Origin: a virus
Virus record (IMG/VR): IMGVR_UViG_3300042691_012630
Span: 1-24,653 of that record
Length of the DNA stretch: 24,653 nucleotides
Strand: one strand, 5' to 3'
The notes beneath the pieces are model-generated. The model saw only the letters and a list, made by a program, of their open reading frames with translations, was not told the origin of the DNA and did not search any database. The position numbers were made by a program, and so were the translations under genes. Positions 1-5,896 of the stretch are shown one piece after another. Within the stretch, counting starts at the first letter, position 1, and every line of letters begins with the position of its first letter.

Positions 1-1808
1 TGCGCACCGAAGGCGCGCCCGTCCCGACCGGCTCCGTCACCCTGTCGCATATGGCCGACCTCGCGCAGTCCACTGTGATCGGCCGGGCGGCGAGCGCGGG
101 CACCGGCGCCCCGACCGCGCTGACCGCCGCGCAGGCCACCGCCATCATGAACGCCTTCACGGGCGACAGCGGCGCGGGCGGCGTGAAAGGCCTCGTGCCC
201 GCTCCCGCCGCCGGCGACGCGGCTGCGGTGAAGGTTCTCTGCGCTGACGGGACGTGGGTTGAGCAATCCGGCGGCGGGGTCGAGGCCTACACGCCGAACG
301 CCGCCAACACCGGCCCGGTGGCCGCCACGATCGACGGCGTCACCGCGCCGATCCGTAAGCGCCTCAAATCCCGCTACGGCATCAACACCACCCGGTTCGA
401 TGGCGCGACGTGGATCTCGCGGGCTGCGGACCTGACCGGCATCGCCGACGGCAAGGAAGGCCTCCTGCACTTCGTCGTCGATTTCCGCGGTAACGACGCG
501 ACCGCGACCACGATCATCGCCAACGGCAACGGCCGCTTCAAGGTCTTCAAGGGCACCGACAACAAGATCCGCTTCCTCGGCTACAACGCGGCCGGGTCGC
601 TGATCCTCGATATGCGGACCAACACCGCCTACACCTCGGCGAACAACGCGATCACCGTCACGGCGTCCTGGGACCTGGCCACCGGGACGACACACATCTA
701 CGTCAACGGCGTCTCGGACAAGCAGGCCAGCCCGACCGCGACGAACGACACGATCGACTACACCGCGACCCGGTGGGACATCGCTGCCGACAACAACACG
801 CAGCACCTCAACGGCGATCTGGCGCACGTCCTGTTCGACGACGGCTACATCGACCTGTCCAACTCGCGCGAACTGCGCCGTTTCCAGACCGGCAACGGGC
901 TGTGCGCCTACATGCCCGGCGGGCGCGTCTACGACAGCCCGTCGACACAGCCGCTCCTGTTCCTGACCGGCAACTCCATCAACTTCAAGCACAACCACGG
1001 CTCGGCAGGCAACGCCACCGCCTTCACGGTCCCGCACGGCACGCTGGCCAATGGCTCCGGCGTCAATGGCTCGCTCTACAAGGACCTGGCCGCTAACGAC
1101 CTGCAGAACAACAGCCCCGTCGCGCTCATGTGGGACAACAGCGAGGACGTTTGGGTCGCGCCGATCGCGTTGAAGCGCACGGTGACGAAGACCAACTATG
1201 GCGCGACGGCCACGACCGAAACAATGACCTTGCCGATGAACGTGGTCGAATTGGTCATCTACGGCCAGGGGCCCGGCGGCGGTGGCGGTGGCGGATCGAC
1301 CAGCTTTGGCGGCGGCGGCGGCGGCTCCGGCGCCCGCGGCTTCTTCGAGTTCGACTGGATCTCGGAGCTCGGCGGCATCTCCCTCTCCTTCGTCACGCGC
1401 GCGGGCGCGGCAGGCGGCGCGGGCAATGGCGCCGGCAACGGCACCGTGGGCACGACCCCATCCCTCGCCACCGTTGACTTCCCCGACACGCTCGGCGGCG
1501 TGCAGATCCAGTTCGGCGCGGGGCAAGGCGGCGCAGGCGGCACGACGGCGGCCGGGCGTGGCGGGCGCGGAGGCAACATCGCCACGACGACCGTCGACCA
1601 GGGCGGCTCCGACTACTGGCCCGATGGCGTCGGCGTCACGCAGTTCAACCTCGGCTCCGGCTTCGGCGAAACAGGCTTTGGCACGTCAGGCGGTGAAGGC
1701 GCGGGCGAAGGCGACAGCGGCGGCGGTGGCGGTGGCGGCGACAACACTGCGGCCGGCGAGGCTTCGCAGGGCAGCTACTTCCACGTCGAGTACATCGTCG
1801 AGGAGTAA
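1..1808 (+). CDS. Fibre / receptor-binding protein with lectin-like and glycine-rich domains (5' end outside window)
   Basis: The reading frame is open to the left edge. The first ATG (position 51) has no Shine-Dalgarno sequence in front of it, so the gene almost certainly starts upstream. Numbering from that ATG, residues 1-90 resemble the linker of phage fibre proteins (a LADLA/VIGR-like stretch and a region ending in LCADGTWV). Residues about 105-265 look like a concanavalin/LamG-type jelly roll: alternating beta strands, a WDLATGTTHIYVNG hairpin, and a LNGDLAHVLFDD strand typical of LamG ends. Residues about 404-570 are glycine-rich with two poly-Gly runs, as in the tips of some phage adhesins. 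The likely role is glycan or host-surface binding on the virion. It lies directly upstream of the tail tubular genes, where T7 has its capsid gene, so a head fibre is also possible. The family call is from pattern only; the fibre role is fairly secure, the ligand is unknown. Confidence 0.7.
   Translation, partial: RTEGAPVPTGSVTLSHMADLAQSTVIGRAASAGTGAPTALTAAQATAIMNAFTGDSGAGGVKGLVPAPAAGDAAAVKVLCADGTWVEQSGGGVEAYTPNAANTGPVAATIDGVTAPIRKRLKSRYGINTTRFDGATWISRAADLTGIADGKEGLLHFVVDFRGNDATATTIIANGNGRFKVFKGTDNKIRFLGYNAAGSLILDMRTNTAYTSANNAITVTASWDLATGTTHIYVNGVSDKQASPTATNDTIDYTATRWDIAADNNTQHLNGDLAHVLFDDGYIDLSNSRELRRFQTGNGLCAYMPGGRVYDSPSTQPLLFLTGNSINFKHNHGSAGNATAFTVPHGTLANGSGVNGSLYKDLAANDLQNNSPVALMWDNSEDVWVAPIALKRTVTKTNYGATATTETMTLPMNVVELVIYGQGPGGGGGGGSTSFGGGGGGSGARGFFEFDWISELGGISLSFVTRAGAAGGAGNGAGNGTVGTTPSLATVDFPDTLGGVQIQFGAGQGGAGGTTAAGRGGRGGNIATTTVDQGGSDYWPDGVGVTQFNLGSGFGETGFGTSGGEGAGEGDSGGGGGGGDNTAAGEASQGSYFHVEYIVEE
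1276..1335 (+). repeat. Glycine-codon low-complexity tract
   Basis: GGC/GGT-rich runs encode a poly-Gly stretch, a short STSF break and a second poly-Gly stretch in the fibre gene. A similar run occurs at about 1718-1740. Such tracts can change length by replication slippage. Confidence 0.6.
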
Positions 1809-1982
1809 TCAGGGGATCCGCAGGATCAGGATGGAAACCGCCAGCGCCCAACACCCGGTCCCGGCCGCGGCGAAAACCCGCCGCGTCAGATGCGCCGGCC
1901 GACCGGGCCGCTCCCCAAGGACAGTGACGGCAGATACGGCGAAGCACAACAGCCCGCCAAAGATCAGATACCCGACCGGCAT
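1809..1982 (-). CDS. Small two-helix membrane protein (57 aa), unknown function
   Basis: I do not recognise this protein. The start chosen is the ATG at 1982, which follows a strong Shine-Dalgarno sequence (GGAGAAGAGTC then ATG). An in-frame upstream ATG at 2042 would add an Arg-rich stretch and lacks that support. The protein has an N-terminal hydrophobic helix (about residues 3-23, YLIFGGLLCFAVSAVTVLG), a basic loop with Arg and Pro (about 24-36), and a second hydrophobic helix (about 37-55, including CWALAVSILIL). This predicts a two-pass membrane protein. Its stop codon abuts the fibre stop codon with no gap, and it is the only minus-strand gene inside the late region. It is divergent from the tail tubular A gene, with a 114-bp gap carrying a palindrome. 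A holin-like, superinfection-exclusion or moron protein is possible, but none is shown. Confidence 0.55.
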   Translation of the reverse strand: MPVGYLIFGGLLCFAVSAVTVLGERPGRPAHLTRRVFAAAGTGCWALAVSILILRIP

Positions 1983-1993
1983 GACTCTTCTCC
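1983..1993 (-). promoter_or_regulatory. Ribosome binding site for the 57-aa membrane protein
   Basis: On the minus strand this reads GGAGAAGAGTC directly before ATG. The GGAGAAG core has normal spacing of about 4-5 nt. It decides the start and is the main evidence that the small ORF is real. Confidence 0.6.
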
Positions 1994-2058
1994 GGTTGCA
2001 TTTCCCTCGGTGATTTATGCCCGGTTGCCGCCGCAGGCGCAAGAGGGAGCGCGCCAGC

Positions 2059-2088
2059 TTGATGGCTGAATAGCATACATGCTACATT
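2059..2088 (+). promoter_or_regulatory. Weak sigma70-like promoter candidate before the tail genes
   Basis: TTGATG (2059-2064) and TACATT (2083-2088) are separated by 18 bp. Each matches the sigma70 consensus at only 4 of 6 positions. The palindrome at 2071-2084 would lie in the spacer and touch the -10 box, a classic repressor position. This is a low-confidence reading from sequence only. Confidence 0.25.
2071..2084. promoter_or_regulatory. Palindromic site 1: TAGCATACATGCTA
   Basis: Perfect 5-bp arms TAGCA/TGCTA flank a 4-nt centre. It lies in the divergent gap between the minus-strand membrane gene and tail tubular A, 12 nt before the latter's ATG. It is one member of a dispersed family (see findings). 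Confidence 0.6.
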
Positions 2089-2096
2089 GAGGGACT

Positions 2097-2711
2097 ATGG
2101 CCAACCGCACCGCCGTCATGAACCGCGCTCTCATCAAACTCGGCCGCGAGCGCATCGCTGACGAGACGGAAGAGAGTGAGCCGGCGCGGGTGATGGCGTC
2201 GATCTTCGACGACCTGGCCCGAACGACTTTGCGCTCACAAATCTGGTCGTTCGCGAAGGCCCGCGCGTCGCTCGCCGCCCTCTCCACCGCCCCGGCCTTC
2301 GGGTGGGTGCGCGCCTTCCAGCTTCCCTCCGATTTCCTGCGCGTCGTCCAGGTCAACGACTATTGGGACTTCGCCCTCTTCCGCGAAGCCACGCAGGAGG
2401 AGGTCGTGCCCTTCGAGATCGAAGGCCGCACCCTACTCACCGACTTCGCCGCCCCGCTCAAGCTGCGCTACATCCGCGACGTGTCGTCCGAGGTCGAGAC
2501 GTGGGACGCCAGCTTCGTCGAGGCGTTCTCCTGCCGCCTCGCCTCCGAGGCCTGCGAGACCCTGACCAAGGGCAGCGGCACGAAGAAGCAGATCCTCATG
2601 AAGGAATATGAGGACGCGCTGCGTGAGGCCAAGCGTTGCAATGCGATCGAACTGCCGCCGGTCCCTGTGGCTGACGGGTCCTGGCTGACTGCGCGCTTCG
2701 CGGGGATCTGA
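2097..2711 (+). CDS. Tail tubular protein A (T7 gp11-like gatekeeper/adaptor)
   Basis: This 204-residue protein has the size and features of T7 gp11-type tail adaptors. It opens with an MNRALIKLGRERI helix (the common N-A-L-x-x-L-G-x-x-x-I pattern at the start of this family), followed by a segment with R(S)QIWSFAKARASL, a LPSDFLRV motif and a C-terminal helical region ending in SWLTARF. The family forms the ring that joins the portal to the nozzle. The start has a GAGGGA Shine-Dalgarno sequence 4 nt upstream. The stop overlaps the next start (TGATG), which suggests translational coupling with the tail tubular B gene. The gene is preceded by a 114-bp gap with a palindromic site, so it may begin the tail transcription unit. 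Confidence 0.85.
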   Translation: MANRTAVMNRALIKLGRERIADETEESEPARVMASIFDDLARTTLRSQIWSFAKARASLAALSTAPAFGWVRAFQLPSDFLRVVQVNDYWDFALFREATQEEVVPFEIEGRTLLTDFAAPLKLRYIRDVSSEVETWDASFVEAFSCRLASEACETLTKGSGTKKQILMKEYEDALREAKRCNAIELPPVPVADGSWLTARFAGI

Positions 2712-4921
2712 TGGCCCTTGTCGCCCCGATGTGGAACGCCTTCAACGCGGGGGAGCTGTCCTCCGAACTGGATGGGCGCACCGATCAGGAGAAATACTTC
2801 ACAGGGTGCAAGACCCTCTTCAATTTTATCCCCTCCGTGCGCGGGCCCGCCGTCAGGCGCGGCGGTACGCTCTACCGCGGCGCCACGAAGGACAACGGCA
2901 AGGTCTGGTTCCAGTCCTTCGAGTTCTCCTCCTCGCAGTCCTACGTGCTCGAGTTCGGCCAGCTCTACCTGCGCTTCTGGGTCAACCGCGGCCAGCTCCT
3001 CGACGGTGGCGCCCCTTACGAACTGGCCTCTCCGTGGACGCTCGACGACCTCACCACCACCGACGGGACCTTCGCGCTGCGCGTCGTCCAGTCGGGCGAC
3101 GTCATGTGGATCACGCACTACACCGGCGCCGTCGCCCCCTACAAGCTGACGAGGCTTGGCGCCACGAACTGGACGCTGACCGCCGTCGCGTTCACGACCG
3201 GGCCGTTTGACGACGTCGACCCCACCAACACCGTCACCATGCAGGCCAGCGTGGCCACTGGCACCGGCACGCTGACAGCCTCCGTCGCGACGTTCCAGAG
3301 CTACCACGTCGGGTCCATCATCTACCTGGAGACGGACGACCCGTCCCTGCCGCCGGCGTGGGGTACGAACAAGGCGGTCGGCGCCAACGTGGTGTGGCGC
3401 TACGAGGGCAACGTCTATGAGAGCCAGAACGCGGCGACGACCGGCGCGTCCCCGCCCGTCCACCTCCGGGGCATCGCCAACGACGGGGCTGTGAAGTGGA
3501 AGTACCTGCATTCAGGTTGGGGCGTGGCGCGGATCGACAGTCTCACTTCCGACACCGTGGCCAACATCACCGTCCTCAGCCGTATCCCCGGAGACATCAC
3601 GGCGGCCGGCTTCGACGGCTCCACCTCGACCAAGAGGTGGGCGTTCGGCGCGTTCAATTCGGACGCGGGCTGGCCCACCACCGTCGGCTTCTTCCGCGAG
3701 CGCCTCGTCTATACCCGCGGTCGCACCGTGTTCATGTCGGTCGTCGGTGGCTTCGATGACTTCTCGCCCTTCGAGGGGCGCGACGTCACCAAGGAGACGG
3801 CGATCAAGCTGACGGTCGGCGCCGACAAGGTCGAAAGTTTCCGCTGGCAGACAGAGGTCAAGGATCTCCTGCTCGGCACCGCGCGCAACGAGCTGTCGAT
3901 CTCCGAGCAGACGACGCAACAGGTCTTCGCCGCCGACAACGCCAAGCGCACGCCGCAGACGCAGTACGGCTCCCGCCACCTGGCGCCGGTGGCCGTCGAG
4001 AGCGCAACGCTCTTCGTCCCCCGCTCCGGCCAGGGTATCCGCGAACTGCGCTACTCCTACGAGATCGAACGCTACAAGGCCGAAGAGCTTTCCGTCCTGT
4101 CGCGTCACGTCGTCGAGGCCGGCATCGTCGACATGGACTTCCAGCAGGAGCCCGACAACGCGATGTGGTGCCCGCTGGCCAATGGCAAGCTGGCGCTCCT
4201 GATCTACAACCGCGAGCGCGGCGTGATCGCCCTCGCCCCCTGCGAGATCGGCGGCGGCGCCGTCGTCGAGACCGCCGCCGTCATCCCCAAGCCCGACAAC
4301 ACCCGCGACGACCTGTGGCTGGTCTGCAAGCGCACGATCAACGGCCAGACCGTCCGCTACGTCGAGATCATGGAGGACTACCGGCTCGCGAACACCGACA
4401 TCCGCGACGCCTTCTTCGTCGACAGCGGACTGACCTACTCCGGCGTTCCGGTGACGAGCGTCGCCGGCCTCGACCATCTCGAAGGCGCGACGGTCCAGGT
4501 GTTGGCCGACGGGAGCCCGCACGCCGACTGCGTCGTGACCGGCGGGCAGATCACCCTCACGCGCTCGGCCTCCAAGGTCCACGCCGGCTTCGGCTACGCT
4601 TCGCGGCTCCAGCCCATGAGGCCCGAGGCCGGCGCGCAGAATGGCTCGGGGCAGGGGCGCACCCGCTCGACGAGCGAGCTCATGCTCCGCTTCAAGGATA
4701 CGCTCGGCGGGCGCGTCGGCCCGTCATTCAGCACGATGGACCCGCTCAAGTACCGCTCCCCCGCGACGCCCGTCGGCGCCGCGCCGAGCCTGTTCACGGG
4801 CGACATCGAGTTCACCATGCCCGCCCGGTACGACACCGACGGCTATGTGTGCGTCGAGCAGAACCAGCCGCTCCCGATGACTGTCGTGGCCATCCGGCCC
4901 AAGCAGCAGGTCAATGATTGA
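2711..4921 (+). CDS. Tail tubular protein B (T7 gp12-like nozzle)
   Basis: This 736-residue protein directly follows tail tubular A in the same order as T7 gp11-gp12. The N-terminus has the pattern seen in podovirus nozzle proteins: FNAGELSSELDGR, then KYFTGCKTLFNFIPSV and GPAVRRGGT. The middle is beta-rich with insert-like Thr/Ala stretches (about residues 160-260). A segment near 325-345 (GFFRERLVYTRGRTVFMS) is typical of the beta-propeller part of these proteins. The family builds the distal tail tube through which DNA leaves. The start overlaps the previous stop, and the end overlaps the next ATG by 8 nt. The assignment rests on motif memory and gene order; the exact subfamily is not certain. 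Confidence 0.8.
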   Translation: MALVAPMWNAFNAGELSSELDGRTDQEKYFTGCKTLFNFIPSVRGPAVRRGGTLYRGATKDNGKVWFQSFEFSSSQSYVLEFGQLYLRFWVNRGQLLDGGAPYELASPWTLDDLTTTDGTFALRVVQSGDVMWITHYTGAVAPYKLTRLGATNWTLTAVAFTTGPFDDVDPTNTVTMQASVATGTGTLTASVATFQSYHVGSIIYLETDDPSLPPAWGTNKAVGANVVWRYEGNVYESQNAATTGASPPVHLRGIANDGAVKWKYLHSGWGVARIDSLTSDTVANITVLSRIPGDITAAGFDGSTSTKRWAFGAFNSDAGWPTTVGFFRERLVYTRGRTVFMSVVGGFDDFSPFEGRDVTKETAIKLTVGADKVESFRWQTEVKDLLLGTARNELSISEQTTQQVFAADNAKRTPQTQYGSRHLAPVAVESATLFVPRSGQGIRELRYSYEIERYKAEELSVLSRHVVEAGIVDMDFQQEPDNAMWCPLANGKLALLIYNRERGVIALAPCEIGGGAVVETAAVIPKPDNTRDDLWLVCKRTINGQTVRYVEIMEDYRLANTDIRDAFFVDSGLTYSGVPVTSVAGLDHLEGATVQVLADGSPHADCVVTGGQITLTRSASKVHAGFGYASRLQPMRPEAGAQNGSGQGRTRSTSELMLRFKDTLGGRVGPSFSTMDPLKYRSPATPVGAAPSLFTGDIEFTMPARYDTDGYVCVEQNQPLPMTVVAIRPKQQVND

Positions 4922-5342
4922 TTTCGTGCCGGCGCAGGCCTGGATGGCCAACACGATCCGGCTCCAGCCGACACAGGTGCTTGCCGGCCACAAGCCCACG
5001 CCAGAGGCGCTGGCCTTCGCAATCTCCCGCGGCAGCGCGCTCGCGTGTGTGAGGCACGGCGAGATCGTCGCCCTTGGCGGCGTTATGGAACATTGGCCCG
5101 GTCGCGGCGAGTTGTGGGGGCTTCTCTCTGGTAGCATTGGTGCTGATATGCTATTGATGCACCGTGCAGTCCTGCGCGGTTTGCAGCTCGTCAAGCATGA
5201 GCGCCTCGAGGCCGTTGTCTTCGAGGGCCATGATGAAGGGCACAGGTGGATGGCGATGCTCGGTTTCGAGGCCGAAGGCGACATGCAGAACTACTGGAAC
5301 GGGCTGACTTTCACCCGTTACGCCCGCGTTCGGAGGGGCTGA
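4914..5342 (+). CDS. T7 gp13-like protein with GNAT-type acyltransferase fold (DUF2833-like)
   Basis: This 142-residue protein sits between the nozzle and the gp14-like gene, where T7 encodes gp13. Its pattern resembles the DUF2833/GNAT-like proteins common at this locus: a short N-terminal beta strand, a GEIVALGGV strand, a GELWGLLS strand and a C-terminal GHRWMAMLGFEAEG motif like the last strand-helix of GNAT enzymes. In T7, gp13 is needed for normal virion assembly. Whether this protein has any transferase activity is unknown. The gene overlaps the preceding stop by 8 nt and the next start by 1 nt. Codons near 5130-5155 are unusually AT-ending (GGT AGC ATT GGT GCT GAT ATG CTA) and coincide with a palindromic site. 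Confidence 0.7.
   Translation: MIDFVPAQAWMANTIRLQPTQVLAGHKPTPEALAFAISRGSALACVRHGEIVALGGVMEHWPGRGELWGLLSGSIGADMLLMHRAVLRGLQLVKHERLEAVVFEGHDEGHRWMAMLGFEAEGDMQNYWNGLTFTRYARVRRG
5132..5153. promoter_or_regulatory. Palindromic site 2 (intragenic): TAGCATTGGTGCTG plus extra ATGCTA half-site
   Basis: Positions 5132-5145 match TAGCA-N4-TGCTA with one change at the last base. A further ATGCTA at 5148-5153 pairs with the first TAGCAT, giving a second dyad with a 10-nt centre. It shares the 12-mer AGCATTGGTGCT with the site at 19809. Confidence 0.45.
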
Positions 5343-5896
5343 TGGCGTTCCTCCCCGCGATCGGCGCCGCCTTCGCTTCGATGGCTCCCATGCTACAGAC
5401 GGCGGGCGCGGTGCTCGGCGCCGGCTCGTCGATCCTTGGCGGCATCGCCGCGAGCAACGCCGCCAACGCGACGGCGCAGCTCAAGGACATGCAGGCCGTC
5501 CAGGCGCAGGACCAGGCCGCCCTCAAGGCCTCCGAGGTCTCCCGCCGCACGAAGCAGACCCTCGCAGCCAGCCGAGCCGGCGCGCAGCAGAACGGTTTCG
5601 AGCTGTCCGGCTCGGTCGGCGACCTGCTCGGGCAGGCCGAAGCGCAAGGCAACATGGACTACCTGACGGCCATCTACGACGGGTCGTCGCGCGCCACCGG
5701 CCTGCGCAACGAGGCGTCGGCGGCCCGCGCGCAGGGTCAGGGCGCAATGATCGGCGGCATCATCGGCGCCGGCACCAATCTCTTCTCCGGCCTCGCCAAG
5801 GGCTACCAGACGTTCGGCAGCGGCACGAGTTCGTCGCTGGCCGTGAGCGGCACCAGTGGGCCGCTCAACCTCGCTTCTTTCCGTAGGTCAATCTGA
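5342..5896 (+). CDS. Internal virion protein (T7 gp14-like)
   Basis: This protein has 184 residues, starting at the ATG that overlaps the preceding stop (TGATG). The N-terminal 45 residues are hydrophobic and rich in Gly/Ala (MAPMLQTAGAVLGAGSSILGG). An alpha-helical Gln/Ala-rich stretch follows (about 45-85). A second Gly/Ala-rich hydrophobic segment lies at about 135-160 (GAMIGGIIGAGTNLFSG). This matches the small ejection protein of T7-type phages, which inserts in the outer membrane as part of the trans-envelope channel. Gene order (gp13-like before, gp15-like after) supports it. Its sequence is low in distinctive motifs, so the call leans on position. Confidence 0.7.
   Translation: MAFLPAIGAAFASMAPMLQTAGAVLGAGSSILGGIAASNAANATAQLKDMQAVQAQDQAALKASEVSRRTKQTLAASRAGAQQNGFELSGSVGDLLGQAEAQGNMDYLTAIYDGSSRATGLRNEASAARAQGQGAMIGGIIGAGTNLFSGLAKGYQTFGSGTSSSLAVSGTSGPLNLASFRRSI

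Noticed and set aside
4914-5342. GNAT gene as an antibiotic-resistance or toxin acetyltransferase
   Set aside because: Its place between nozzle and gp14-like genes fits the virion gp13/DUF2833 family; no clear acetyl-CoA pyrophosphate loop was identified.
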